Shown in pieces: positions 19,295 through 27,907 of a stretch of 64,000 bases of DNA. The stretch comes from Hymenobacter artigasi (GTDB lineage Bacteria > Bacteroidota > Bacteroidia > Cytophagales > Hymenobacteraceae). The translations under genes and the position numbers were made by a program. Positions within the stretch are counted from its first letter, which is position 1, and every line of letters begins with the position of its first letter. The notes below the pieces were generated by a model. That model did no database searches. It was not told where the DNA came from and was given only the letters and a program-made list of their open reading frames with translations. The DNA lies in assembly GCF_012275535.1 (NCBI RefSeq), contig NZ_JAAVTK010000004.1, positions 62,001 through 126,000 on the forward strand, read 5' to 3'.

Positions 19295-19325
19295 AAAGGC
19301 CGCTCCCGGATTGGGAGCGGCCTTT
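19295..19325. terminator. Rho-independent terminator
   Basis: AAAGGCCGCTCCC and GGGAGCGGCCTTT form a perfect 13-bp stem with a 5-base loop. It lies between the convergent genes ending at 19271 (+) and 19352 (-). Confidence 0.85.
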
Positions 19326-19351
19326 ATGGTTAATATACTGGCTTCAGGCCG

Positions 19352-19987
19352 TTAGAACTGGCTGTGGTATTCGGCTATCAGGGCCTGGGTGGCCGGCGTG
19401 GGGGGCGGGGCGTCCAGCAGGTGCCGGAGTAACTCATCAAACGAGCCGGCGGGCGTGAAACCGGGTTGCAGCACCGCGTTGTTGGTGAGGCGGATAAACA
19501 TGGGCTGACCGTTTACTGCTACCAGGTCGATGGTAACCAGGCCGAAGCGCTGGTTGCAGTGGCCGGTATCGGGGCAGTCGGTAGGGTTGGGCTTGAAGAG
19601 CTGCTTGAGCACGGTTTCGCGCAGGTGCTGCTTGCGCTGGGTGCACTGGTCGGCACAGGCGCGGTGGTAGCCCAGCCCGAGCAGGCGCTCGCCCAGGTGC
19701 TCGTAGAAATGCCGGAAATTGCCCGGCCCAATGGTAGGGTCGAAGAAGAGAATGGCGCCCTGGCGGCCCGGTTCGTGCAGCTGCTGCACCTGAAAGCCCC
19801 GGTTGCCACCGGCCCCACCCTTGCGCAGGTGATAGGCCTTGTAGTAGGGCTCCAGCCAGTTCAAAAACACGCGTTGCTCTACCCAGCGGGCGTGTCGCCG
19901 GGCTTGCGCCGCCGTGAGCGCCACGGCGTGCCAGGCGGCCGAAGCGGCCGCTTTTGGGCGAAATAACTGCTGAATGAAATCGAACAA
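19352..19987 (-). CDS. hypothetical protein with conserved-looking Cys/His cluster
   Basis: 211 residues, no signal peptide. The N-terminus is helical and basic (QARRHARWVEQRV). The middle carries YHRACADQCTQRKQH and, 25 residues on, DCPDTGHCNQRFG, so four cysteines and several histidines are close together and could bind a metal. The C-terminal part reads VTIDLVAVNGQPMFIRL, beta-type. No family recognised. It is followed by a terminator shared with the M1 gene; its own promoter is not clear. Confidence 0.6.
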   Translation of the reverse strand: MFDFIQQLFRPKAAASAAWHAVALTAAQARRHARWVEQRVFLNWLEPYYKAYHLRKGGAGGNRGFQVQQLHEPGRQGAILFFDPTIGPGNFRHFYEHLGERLLGLGYHRACADQCTQRKQHLRETVLKQLFKPNPTDCPDTGHCNQRFGLVTIDLVAVNGQPMFIRLTNNAVLQPGFTPAGSFDELLRHLLDAPPPTPATQALIAEYHSQF

Positions 19988-20112
19988 AACAAGATACGTT
20001 AGTGGAGTCAGAACACCGGCTCGGACAAATAGTTTGTGAGCGACGGGCGGTTTTAACCTTCAAATATGCCCATGTAGGCCCAATTTGCTGCCGCCCTGCC
20101 GGTACCGTGTCC

Positions 20113-20151
20113 CAAAAAACGGCCGGCCCTCGGGGTGGAGAGCCGGCCGTA
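20113..20151 (-). terminator. Rho-independent terminator for DUF2147 gene
   Basis: On the minus strand ACGGCCGGCTC pairs with the GGGCCGGCCGT arm and is followed by TTTTTT (the A run at 20114-20119). Confidence 0.8.
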
Positions 20152-20181
20152 GCACGCGCTAAGAAGGGGCAGGAGCCGGGG

Positions 20182-20622
20182 CTATTTTACCCGCGTCCAG
20201 GTCTGCGATTTGCCGATGAGCGAGAAGCCGATGTAGCCTTTCACTTCCATCGTGTTCTGGCTTTCCATCTTCATGTAGCAGGAGTAGGTTTTGCCGGTTT
20301 CGGGGTCGTAGATTTTGCCATCGTCCCACTTGTTATTGTCGTCATACTTAAAGCCCTGCATGAAAACCAGGCCCAGGCGGGGACGGCTGCGCAGCTTGGC
20401 ATCGGGGTTCTGCGAGTCGGTTTTGGGTTTGCCGGTGGCGGGGTCGTTGGGAATGGTCAGGCTCACGATTTTACCGCACAGCTTATCGCCGCACTTGTAG
20501 ATTTCAAAAGTGGCTTTCTTCTCCGCATTGGTCCAGACACCCAGCGGCGACATGGTTTGGGCGGAGGCCATGCCAGCGAGGCCCAGCACGAGGGCAACCA
20601 GTAAGAGCAGTGTTTTTTTCAT
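20182..20622 (-). CDS. DUF2147 domain-containing secreted protein
   Basis: 146 residues from the ATG at 20622, where the signal peptide begins (MKKTLLLLVALVLGLAG, MASAQ). The mature domain shows the family pattern: SPLGVWTNAEKKATFEI, CGDKLCGKIV with two cysteines, GLVFMQGFKYDDNNKWDDG, GKIYDPETGKTYSC and the ending RSQTW-type GKSQTWTRV. DUF2147 proteins are small periplasmic beta proteins of unknown function, common in Bacteroidota and Proteobacteria. It is monocistronic, with a promoter candidate and a clear terminator. Confidence 0.88.
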   Translation of the reverse strand: MKKTLLLLVALVLGLAGMASAQTMSPLGVWTNAEKKATFEIYKCGDKLCGKIVSLTIPNDPATGKPKTDSQNPDAKLRSRPRLGLVFMQGFKYDDNNKWDDGKIYDPETGKTYSCYMKMESQNTMEVKGYIGFSLIGKSQTWTRVK

Positions 20623-20654
20623 TTCTGAAGATTGGATGAGGTGGGTTTGAGGAG

Positions 20655-20683
20655 AAAAGGTAAGCAAAAATTTTAGAGACCAA
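20655..20683 (-). promoter_or_regulatory. promoter candidate for DUF2147 gene (TTG - 18 - TACCTTTT)
   Basis: On the minus strand TTG (20683-20681) lies 18 bases before TACCTTTT (20662-20655), one mismatch from TAnnTTTG, and 33 bases before the start codon. Confidence 0.45.
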
Positions 20684-20772
20684 GCCAACAGGCTGGCTAT
20701 TGCTGCTATTGCAAGTTTACAGCCAAGTTTACGCTTCGGGCCAATCGGAAAAAAATACGGCGGCAGCAGCAA

Positions 20773-21225
20773 AAATAATATGGCTGTAAATCAGCCGTAA
20801 AGCCGTTTTTTGAGCAGCGCAGCCCTAAAAAAGCCGGGCAGATTTTGAACCTTAGCCCCTGCTATTAACTTTACCGCTCAGTAGTGAGTGCTACGACCCC
20901 ATTTTGAGCATCCCTAAACTATTGGGCCGCGATTATGAGGCAATGTCGAACGTAAAGAAAGGAGGTACAAAATGTCTAGTAGTCCCAAACAAATCCTGCC
21001 AAGCCTGTCGAATGTCGTACGCTTCACCGCAGTACACGCCTAACAACAGCTTCGTGGGGTAGCTCCTAAGGCTACCCACATTCGGCTAGGTCTTATCTGA
21101 AAGACGCCGGAACTGCACCCCAGTTTCGCCGCTTGGTAAGATTTGAAGGATTAGATGCCCGGTTTGCCCAGCCGCCCTTTAGTGGGACGGCAAAGGCAGG
21201 CCGGGCATCGCTGCGTTTAAGCGGT
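20773..21225 (+). ncRNA. candidate structured RNA or leader region (unidentified)
   Basis: The 613-bp gap 20623-21235 has no long gene. It contains a perfect GGGTAGC/GCTACCC hairpin (21056-21080 region), a small GTCTT/AAGAC hairpin near 21091-21105, and a nested hairpin closed by GATGCCCGG...CCGGGCATC (about 21155-21211). It also holds a near-perfect Shine-Dalgarno (AAAGGAGGT) five bases before a 23-codon frame (20972-21043). It does not match tmRNA, RNase P, SRP RNA or 6S RNA as far as their conserved cores can be recalled. Strand and ends are guesses. Confidence 0.25.
20972..21043 (+). CDS. possible 23-residue leader peptide or sORF
   Basis: ATG at 20972 preceded by AAAGGAGGT with a 5-base spacer; the frame reads MSSSPKQILPSLSNVV and ends at TAA 21041-21043. 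Strong Shine-Dalgarno sequences are uncommon in this phylum, which is the main reason to note it. No downstream gene on the plus strand follows within 1 kb, so a classical attenuator role is not evident. Confidence 0.2.
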   Translation: MSSSPKQILPSLSNVVRFTAVHA

Positions 21226-21235
21226 TTTGAAAGGT

Positions 21236-22093
21236 TTACCTAGCCTTGGTGGCCGGCCGCTTGCGCCTGGGGATAGCCGCCGACTTCTTTTTAGCCGCCA
21301 CGGCCGCTTTTGCCGGGGCTCTTTTAGTTGTCGATTTCTGCTTAGCGGTAATCGCGGTTGTCGGGTATTTCTTCGTTGCGAGCCGCTTTGGGAGCGCAGG
21401 AACGGGCGCGGCCACTGCTGCCACGGCCACCTGACGGGTGGGCAGCGCGGCCACGGGCGGCGTACTGGCGGGGGCCGTTAGCAGTTTCGGCCGGGCCGTG
21501 GCGGCAATGCCCGTGCCCGGCCCCAGCACCCGCCGCACCTGCATAAAACGGCGCTCGTAATCGGAGTTCTCCACCTGATTCACTTTCACAAACGGCTCGC
21601 GGCGCGACGACGAGGCGTGCACGAAACGCAACGGCAACTCGCCCCGGGCCGATATCACGATGCCGGCGTGGCCCGGCGTGTTGCTGGTGGCAGCCGTGCC
21701 GGTAAACACAACGATGTCGCCGGGTTGGGCCTCAGCGCGGGCCACGGGCCGGCCCACATCAATGAGCAACGCCGTGGAATGCGGTACCGGCACCCCGAAA
21801 TGGGCAAATGTGTACATGATGAACCCCGAGCAGTCGAACCCGGTGAGCGGCGAGGTGCCCGCGTACACGTAGGGCGTGCCGCGCTGGGCCAGCCCGAAGG
21901 CCACCACGCTGTCGGCGCGGGGCGGGAGGGCGGAGCCGGAAGACGTGCGCAGGGAGGCCGGCCGGGCGCGCAGGGCGGCGTCGGTCTGGCTGGTTTCTGC
22001 CATGGGTGGGGTGGATTTGTGCTTTCCCAGGCGCGGAACTATGGCCGCCATGGCCAACAGCAGCCCCACAAAAATTATCCAGATATAGCGCAT
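21236..22093 (-). CDS. NlpC/P60 (C40) cell-wall peptidase with basic tail
   Basis: 285 residues from the ATG at 22093. Residues 1-20 form a hydrophobic signal or anchor (YIWIIFVGLLLAMAAIV). The NlpC/P60 domain (about 60-195) has the catalytic Cys in TGFDCSGFIMY, the His in TPGHAGIVIS and a third polar His in RFVHASSS. Such enzymes cut D-Glu-diaminopimelate peptides in peptidoglycan. The last 70 residues are Lys/Ala/Arg-rich (TTKRAPAKAAVAAKKKS), like histone H1 tails; a role in holding the enzyme on acidic polymers is inference. It is divergent from the M61 gene. Confidence 0.9.
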   Translation of the reverse strand: MRYIWIIFVGLLLAMAAIVPRLGKHKSTPPMAETSQTDAALRARPASLRTSSGSALPPRADSVVAFGLAQRGTPYVYAGTSPLTGFDCSGFIMYTFAHFGVPVPHSTALLIDVGRPVARAEAQPGDIVVFTGTAATSNTPGHAGIVISARGELPLRFVHASSSRREPFVKVNQVENSDYERRFMQVRRVLGPGTGIAATARPKLLTAPASTPPVAALPTRQVAVAAVAAPVPALPKRLATKKYPTTAITAKQKSTTKRAPAKAAVAAKKKSAAIPRRKRPATKAR

Positions 22094-22169
22094 ACAAAAG
22101 TCCGGCAAAAGGTGCGTGGCTGTCGGGTAAGCGCCACGCTAGGTCCTAACGGCGGGGCTGCCCGCTAGG

Positions 22170-22197
22170 TTGGAGGCAACCCGCGGGGCTTACTTTG
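22170..22197 (+). promoter_or_regulatory. promoter candidate for M61 gene (TTG - 17 - TTACTTTG)
   Basis: TTG at 22170-22172 lies 17 bases before TTACTTTG (22190-22197), one mismatch from TAnnTTTG. The ATG is at 22229. Confidence 0.5.
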
Positions 22198-22228
22198 TGC
22201 CCTTGCTTCCAATTTAGTTAATTTTCGA

Positions 22229-24046
22229 ATGCTTAGAAACTCAAACGTATTGCTGCGTGCCGCTGCTGTGGCGGGACTTGTGTTAGCAGCTGAGGGCGTG
22301 AATGCCCGTCCAACAGCCGCCGTGGTGCCCACGCTGCGCTACACGCTGGCCATGCAGCTGCCCCAGTCCCACTACTTCGAGGTGAAGATGGAGCTGGGCG
22401 GCTTTTCGGCCGATTATACCGACGTGAAAATGCCCGTGTGGGCCCCCGGCTCGTACCTGGTGCGCGAGTATGCCAAAAACGTGGAAGGCTTCCAGGCCCA
22501 GACCAGCGGCGGGCAGGCCCTGGTGGCGGAGAAAATCGACAAGAATACCTGGCGGGTGCGCCACCCCAAGCAGGCCAGTTTCCGGGTGAGCTACCGGGTG
22601 TATGCGTTCGAGCTGAGCGTGCGCACGTCGTTTATCGACGCCGACCACGGCTACCTCAACGGCAGCAGCGTGTTCATGTACCCGGCCGATAATAAGATGT
22701 TGAGCAGTTCGCTGACCGTGCAGCCCGCCGCCGGCTGGGAGAAGGTGAGCACGGCCCTGCGCCCCGGCCCCGGCAAGTTCACCTACAAGGCCGCGAGCTA
22801 CGACGAACTGGCCGATTCGCCAATTGAAATCGGCAACCAGAAAGTGCTGGAATTCACCGCCAACGGCACCCCGCACCAGGTAGCCATGTACGGGCAGTAC
22901 GCCGCCGACGACACCAAGCTGGTAGCCGACATGAAGCGCGTGTGCGAAGAGGCGCACCGCGTGGTGGGCCAGAATCCGCTCGACCACTACCTGTTCATCG
23001 TACACAACCTGGAGCGCGGCGGCGGTGGCCTGGAGCACCTGTACTCAACCACGCTGGAAGTGAGCCGCACCGCCTACGGCACCGATGCCGGGCTGAAGTC
23101 CTTCCTGGGCCTGGTGGCGCACGAGTATTTCCACCTCTGGAACGTGAAGCGCATCCGGCCGGTGGCGCTGGGGCCGTTCAACTACGACCAGGAAAACTAC
23201 ACCCACATGCTGTGGGTGAGCGAAGGCATGACCGAATATTACTCGAAGCAGATTCTGGCGCGCGCCGGCATTCTTAGCCGTGAGGAGTACCTGGGCAAGC
23301 TGGGAAACACCATTACGGAGGTGGAGAATACGCCCGGCAACCGCGTTCAGTCGGCCGCCGAGTCCAGCTTTGATGCCTGGATTAAGTCGTACCGGCCGAA
23401 TGAAAACAGCAACAACACCCAAATCAGCTACTACCCCAAGGGTGACCTGATTGGCACCTGGCTCGACTTGAACATTGTGCAAGCCACCAACGGCACCAAG
23501 CACCTCGACGACGTGTTCCGCCTGCTCTACGACACCTATTATAAGAAGGCCGGCCGGGGCTTCACCGACCAGGAATACCAAGACGCCGTAGCTACCGTGG
23601 CCGGCCGCCGCTTCGACGAGTTCTTCCAGAATAACGTGTACGACACCAAGCCCATTGATTTCGCCACTGCCCTCGGCTACGCCGGCCTCACGCTCACCAG
23701 CGCGCCGTTGAGCACCGACGGCACGCTCGGGGCCAACTTCTCGAACCGTACCGGCAAGCTGCTCGTGGCCAGCGTGGTGCGCGACGGTGCCGCCTGGAAC
23801 ACCGGCCTCAACGCCACCGACGAAGTGCTGCTCATCAATGGGGCTGCACCCAGCGACGAAACCGTGAAAGCTCTCATCAACAGCCCAGTGGGTGCCGATG
23901 TGAAGCTGCAGGTGCGCCGCGACGGCCTCACCCGCGATATCACGTTTAAGGCCCTGCCCAATCCCGACCGCAAGTTCACCATTCAGCCCGTGGCGAGCCC
24001 TACCGCCGCCCAGCAGAAAGTGCTGGCCAAGTGGCTGGGGAAGTAG
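22229..24046 (+). CDS. M61 family metallopeptidase with PDZ domain
   Basis: 605 residues with signal peptide (VLLRAAAVAGLVLAAEGVNA). The N-terminal beta domain carries MPVWAPGSYLVREYAKNV, typical of glycyl aminopeptidases of family M61. The zinc site is HEYFHLWNVKRIRP, followed by WVSEGMTEYYS with the third ligand Glu. A C-terminal PDZ-like domain (about 490-590) contains GAAWNTGLNATDEVLLING. The family cleaves N-terminal Gly or Ala from peptides in the periplasm. The gene stands alone between a promoter and a strong terminator. Confidence 0.93.
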   Translation: MLRNSNVLLRAAAVAGLVLAAEGVNARPTAAVVPTLRYTLAMQLPQSHYFEVKMELGGFSADYTDVKMPVWAPGSYLVREYAKNVEGFQAQTSGGQALVAEKIDKNTWRVRHPKQASFRVSYRVYAFELSVRTSFIDADHGYLNGSSVFMYPADNKMLSSSLTVQPAAGWEKVSTALRPGPGKFTYKAASYDELADSPIEIGNQKVLEFTANGTPHQVAMYGQYAADDTKLVADMKRVCEEAHRVVGQNPLDHYLFIVHNLERGGGGLEHLYSTTLEVSRTAYGTDAGLKSFLGLVAHEYFHLWNVKRIRPVALGPFNYDQENYTHMLWVSEGMTEYYSKQILARAGILSREEYLGKLGNTITEVENTPGNRVQSAAESSFDAWIKSYRPNENSNNTQISYYPKGDLIGTWLDLNIVQATNGTKHLDDVFRLLYDTYYKKAGRGFTDQEYQDAVATVAGRRFDEFFQNNVYDTKPIDFATALGYAGLTLTSAPLSTDGTLGANFSNRTGKLLVASVVRDGAAWNTGLNATDEVLLINGAAPSDETVKALINSPVGADVKLQVRRDGLTRDITFKALPNPDRKFTIQPVASPTAAQQKVLAKWLGK

Positions 24047-24084
24047 TGATAAAAGGGTAATCAGTAGCCTACCATCTTATTTAA

Positions 24085-24122
24085 AAAAAATACCCCGTGC
24101 GATTCGCACGGGGTATTTTTTT
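24085..24122. terminator. bidirectional Rho-independent terminator
   Basis: AAAAAATACCCCGTGCG and CGCACGGGGTATTTTTT pair perfectly with a 3-base loop. It separates the convergent M61 and kup genes. Confidence 0.9.
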
Positions 24123-24180
24123 ATCGGTAGTCGTCCACAAAATCCGCGAAATTCGCTAGAGTCCGCGCTAATCCGTGGTC

Positions 24181-26145
24181 TTATTTAATCCGCTTGAGTG
24201 CCACTTCGCGCACCGGCGCAATCACCAGCGGCACTTTTTCTACCTTCACCGAGGAGGTGTCGAGGCCGAAATACTGGTCTTCGGAGGCGATGAACTGGCG
24301 GATGTAGAAGTAGGCCTGCATCACGAGCTTCTCCACGGTGGGGAAGTCGTTCTCGATGCTGAGGAATTTCTCCAGCACCACGAAGCGGAAATCGCCGGTA
24401 ACGTGCTGCTTGCTCAGCGACTCGTAGCGCGAGGTGATGTCCACTTCCTTGTTGCGCACCAGGTCCTCAATCACCTTGCGGAAGTAGAGGTTGATGCGCT
24501 GCTGCACCCGGAAGCCCAACCGGAAATTGATGCGGAACACGTCATCCTTGGCCACTTCGGTCACCTTGTACTCCATCGTGTACGGCTCGTCGGTGGTGTC
24601 GACGTGGATAAACCAGTAGATATCGGCCCGCTTGGGCCGCTTCTGGAAGATAGAGTAGATGATTTTCTGCTCAATCTCGGTGCTGCGCTCGGCCGAGGTC
24701 AGGAATACGAGGTGGGTGGAGTATTTCGGAATGGATTCGTCGTCGCTGAGCTGCTTGAGGGCGTCCACGTAAGGCTCCAGCCGTACGAATTCCGTGAGAC
24801 GGCGCTTGATATAGAACGCCTTGAGCCACACGTACATCACAGCCATGAGCGTGCCGCCGATGGCCAGCGACACCCAGCCGCCATGCGGGAACTTAATCAT
24901 GTTGGCAATCAAAAATGAGCCTTCGATGATGCCGTACACCACCGCGAACAGGACGATGAGCGGCATGGCTACCTTCTTCATCTTCAGCCACATGGTGAGC
25001 AGCACGGTGGTCATCAGCATGGTGAGGGTGATGGCCAGTCCGTAGGCGGCTTCCATGTTGGTCGACTCGCGGAAGTACAGCACCACGCCGATGCAGCCCA
25101 GCAGCAACAGCCGGTTCATGCTGGGCACAAAGAGCTGGCCCTTCACGTCGGTGGGGTAGTTGAGCTTCACTTTGGGCCACATATTCAGGCGGATAGCCTC
25201 GGCCACCAACGTAAACGAACCCGTGATGAGCGCCTGCGAAGCAATAATGGCCGCAATGGTTGCCACGCTGATGCCGATAAGCAAAAACCATTGTGGCATG
25301 AGGGCATAGAACGGGTTTTTGCCGTTCAGCATCTCACCCTGGTGGGCCAGCAGCCAGGCGCCCTGGCCCAGGTAGTTGAGCAGCAGCGAGGTTTTCACGA
25401 AAGTCCAGCTGATGCGGATGTTGCCCTTGCCGCAGTGGCCCAGGTCCGAATACAGGGCCTCGGCCCCGGTCGTGCACAGAAATACCGAGCCCAGCAGCCA
25501 GAAACCGCCGGGGTAACGCACCAGCAGGTCGTAGGCGTAGTACGGGTTAACTGCCTTCAGAATCACCGGGTTTTGGATAATCCAACTAATGCCCAGCACG
25601 CCCAGCATGGTGAACCACAGGAACATAATTGGTCCAAAGGCCTTTCCAACAATCTGGGTACCAAAGCTTTGCAGCAAGAAAAGCCCCGCAATAATGCCGA
25701 TAACGATATAAACAACAATATCCTGGGTCAGCGTTGGAAAGACGTTTTTAAGGCCTTCGACTGCCGACGATACTGAAATAGGCGGCGTAATCACTCCATC
25801 GGCCAGCAGGGCGGAACCACCGATGATGGCCACGGCCGAGAGCCAGGCACCGCGCCGCCGCACCAGGGCGTAGAGCGAGAAAATGCCGCCCTCGCCGTTG
25901 TTATCCGCGTTCAGCGTGAGCAGTACATACTTGATGGTGGTTTGGAGCGTGAGCGTCCAGATAACGCAGGAGATGCCGCCTAATACGAGGTGTGCATCAA
26001 TCAAATCGGGCACACGACCGCTTTTCAGGATGGACGACATCACGTAGAGCGGCGAGGTGCCGATGTCGCCGTAAATGATGCCCAAGGCAATCAGCAGCCC
26101 CGCCCCGGAAATGGCGGTGTGCGAATGTTTAGTATCGGAACTCAT
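24181..26145 (-). CDS. kup: KUP/HAK/KT family potassium transporter
   Basis: 654 residues. It begins with the family signature ALGIIYGDIGTSPLYV and has about twelve membrane helices up to residue 430, with GEGGIFSLYALVRRR and GADGVITPP-like LLADGVITPPISV on the way. A cytoplasmic C-terminal domain (about 440-654) follows. KUP proteins take up K+ with H+ across the inner membrane. Length and order are normal. A TACCTTCG octamer lies 51 bases upstream. The neighbouring genes give no operon context. Confidence 0.95.
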   Translation of the reverse strand: MSSDTKHSHTAISGAGLLIALGIIYGDIGTSPLYVMSSILKSGRVPDLIDAHLVLGGISCVIWTLTLQTTIKYVLLTLNADNNGEGGIFSLYALVRRRGAWLSAVAIIGGSALLADGVITPPISVSSAVEGLKNVFPTLTQDIVVYIVIGIIAGLFLLQSFGTQIVGKAFGPIMFLWFTMLGVLGISWIIQNPVILKAVNPYYAYDLLVRYPGGFWLLGSVFLCTTGAEALYSDLGHCGKGNIRISWTFVKTSLLLNYLGQGAWLLAHQGEMLNGKNPFYALMPQWFLLIGISVATIAAIIASQALITGSFTLVAEAIRLNMWPKVKLNYPTDVKGQLFVPSMNRLLLLGCIGVVLYFRESTNMEAAYGLAITLTMLMTTVLLTMWLKMKKVAMPLIVLFAVVYGIIEGSFLIANMIKFPHGGWVSLAIGGTLMAVMYVWLKAFYIKRRLTEFVRLEPYVDALKQLSDDESIPKYSTHLVFLTSAERSTEIEQKIIYSIFQKRPKRADIYWFIHVDTTDEPYTMEYKVTEVAKDDVFRINFRLGFRVQQRINLYFRKVIEDLVRNKEVDITSRYESLSKQHVTGDFRFVVLEKFLSIENDFPTVEKLVMQAYFYIRQFIASEDQYFGLDTSSVKVEKVPLVIAPVREVALKRIK

Positions 26146-26195
26146 AAAGTAAAGGTGAGGTATCGGGGGCTAAGCTGGAAATGGTTTACGGGGCG

Positions 26196-26203
26196 CGAAG
26201 GTA
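26196..26203 (-). promoter_or_regulatory. TACCTTCG octamer upstream of kup
   Basis: The minus strand reads TACCTTCG 51 bases before the kup start; same octamer as upstream of icmF and the 1842 gene. Confidence 0.35.
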
Positions 26204-26257
26204 GCGGATGCGCTCCGGCCAGCAGCCTTACGGCCGCACGCCAGCGCGGGGCTGAAA

Positions 26258-26947
26258 TCAGCGCTGGTCATTTTCGTCGGGGGGCGCTTGGGCCTGACCG
26301 GTCTGGTCTGCCAGGGCTGCCGCTTCGGCCGCGAGCTGGGCCGCGAGGCGCACGGCTTCGTCGTGCGCGGCCAGGGCGGCGGCGGCCACTCGGGCATCGT
26401 AATCGTGCACGCGGTAGATGCGGCGGTTCAGCTCGGCGGTAAGGCGCAGCCAGGGCGCGGTGTCGCCGGGCAGGGCAAAATTCACCATCTCGCGGCCCAG
26501 CCGGTGCAGGCGCAGGCGGTTGGTCCCGCGGTGCCCGTAGGCCAGCAGCAGCGCCGTGGCCACCATGCCCAGCATGGCCGGGCCGGTGCGTAGCTGGTTT
26601 TGCAGAAAGGCAATCATGACAAAGGCCAGCCCCAGGCCCCCGAGCAGGTACCACAGTATCCACTTCACGGGCGTGATTTCGGACCGCTCCAGCTCGCGCA
26701 GCGAGAACTGCCGGCCCTGCACCGTCACGGTGCTACCGGAGAGCACCACGCGGCCGTCGTCGGACCGCACTTCGGGCAGGGGGGGCAGCTCCGGCAGGGG
26801 CTCGGGGGGCGGGGTGGGCTGGTAGTGGGGCGCGGCGGGGGCCGGAACTGCAGCCGTGGCGGGTGTAGGCAGCAAAGAGGCCCCGGAAGGTTGTTCCGGG
26901 GCCACGTTGGGCTGGTCAGCGGGAGGCTGGGCTTCGAAGGGATTCAT
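26258..26947 (-). CDS. hypothetical membrane protein with Pro-rich N-terminus
   Basis: 229 residues. Residues 1-60 are rich in Pro and Ala (PPPEPLPELPPLPEV). A small beta segment follows (VVLSGSTVTVQGRQFSL), which resembles the start of DUF6232-type proteins. Two adjacent hydrophobic helices come next (about 95-142: WILWYLLGGLGLAFVMIAF; GPAMLGMVATALLLAYG), then an Ala-rich cytoplasmic helix. The family assignment is a guess. It is upstream of kup on the same strand with a 112-base gap. Confidence 0.6.
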   Translation of the reverse strand: MNPFEAQPPADQPNVAPEQPSGASLLPTPATAAVPAPAAPHYQPTPPPEPLPELPPLPEVRSDDGRVVLSGSTVTVQGRQFSLRELERSEITPVKWILWYLLGGLGLAFVMIAFLQNQLRTGPAMLGMVATALLLAYGHRGTNRLRLHRLGREMVNFALPGDTAPWLRLTAELNRRIYRVHDYDARVAAAALAAHDEAVRLAAQLAAEAAALADQTGQAQAPPDENDQR

Positions 26948-27043
26948 GGTCTTGGAAACAGCCGGGATGGTGCTGGTGGGGCGGCTCCAGGCAGGGGCCG
27001 CCGTGCGGGTAGCGGCGGGAGATGTTCCCGCCGCTACGTTCGC

Positions 27044-27676
27044 TCAGTTGTTCACTTTCAGCAGCTCCACATCAAAGATGAGGGCGGTGTCGCCGGGGAT
27101 GTCGCGGCCCGCGCCGCGCTTGCCGTAGGCCAGGTCGGAGGGGATGTAGAGGCGGTACTTCGAGCCTTCGGGCATGAGCTGCAGGGCTTCTGTCCAGCCG
27201 GCAATTACGCCGTTGACGGGGAAGGTGGCGGGCTGGCCGCGCTGGTAGCTGCTGTCGAACACGGTGCCGTTAATCAGGGTGCCGTGGTAGTGCGTCGTCA
27301 CCGACGATTTCAGGCTGGGCTTGGCGCCCGTGCCCTGCGTGATTACCTCGTACTGGAGGCCGCTGGGCAGGGTGGTGATGCCGGCTTTGTTGGCGTTTTC
27401 GGCGAGGAAGGCTTCGCCTTCGGCTTTGTTGTTGTTCATGGATTCGGGGTCTTGGGAATTATCGTCTTGTTCGGCGCCGCCCATCTGCTCCTGCAGTTGC
27501 TGCATGGCGGCCTGCATCTGCTCCTGGGTGAGGCGGCTGGGAAGGCCCTGCAGGCCTTCTTTCAGCGCGCCGGCCAGGGTATCAACGTCCAGTTCGAGGC
27601 CCTGCTGGGCAAAGTTGCGGGCCAGGTCGCGGCCAATGATGTAGCTCACCTGAGCTTGGTGGGAATCGAGGTTCAT
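27044..27676 (-). CDS. FKBP-type peptidyl-prolyl isomerase
   Basis: 210 residues from the ATG at 27676. The first 100 residues form a helical dimerisation-type domain with a Gln/Met-rich stretch (LTQEQMQAAMQQLQEQMGG), like FkpA/Mip N-termini. The C-terminal FKBP domain shows VTTHYHGTLINGTVFDSS, VIAGWTEALQLMPEGSKYRLYIP and AYGKRGAG. The enzyme isomerises X-Pro bonds during protein folding. No signal peptide is seen at this start, so it may be cytoplasmic; a start farther upstream (up to 27829) would not add one either. Confidence 0.88.
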   Translation of the reverse strand: MNLDSHQAQVSYIIGRDLARNFAQQGLELDVDTLAGALKEGLQGLPSRLTQEQMQAAMQQLQEQMGGAEQDDNSQDPESMNNNKAEGEAFLAENANKAGITTLPSGLQYEVITQGTGAKPSLKSSVTTHYHGTLINGTVFDSSYQRGQPATFPVNGVIAGWTEALQLMPEGSKYRLYIPSDLAYGKRGAGRDIPGDTALIFDVELLKVNN

Positions 27677-27833
27677 AAAACCAGGAGGGGAATTGGTGAA
27701 GCGGCGGATGCGACCACGCGTGGCCGCCCGCCGCCGTGAAAAAGAACTGCTACGGGTTACGCCGTTGCGGGGGCAAAGTTCCAAAAGCCGCGCCGAACCG
27801 CCCGGGCCCGCCGCATTGGCCGATGTCATAACA

Positions 27834-27867
27834 AAAAAGCCCGGCTAATGGCCAGGCTTTTTCAGGT
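27834..27867. terminator. bidirectional Rho-independent terminator
   Basis: AAAAAGCC pairs with GGCTTTTT around a short imperfect inner stem (CGGC/GCCA). It follows the 44-residue gene on the minus strand. Confidence 0.75.
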
Positions 27868-27907
27868 AATAATGCGGATAGGGTGCTGTGTAGCGATAAA
27901 ATAGGGA

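Noticed and set aside
20955..20985. Minus-strand TACCTCCTTTCTTTACG as the 3' end of 16S rRNA
   Set aside because: No 16S sequence precedes it; the likeness is limited to the anti-Shine-Dalgarno bases.
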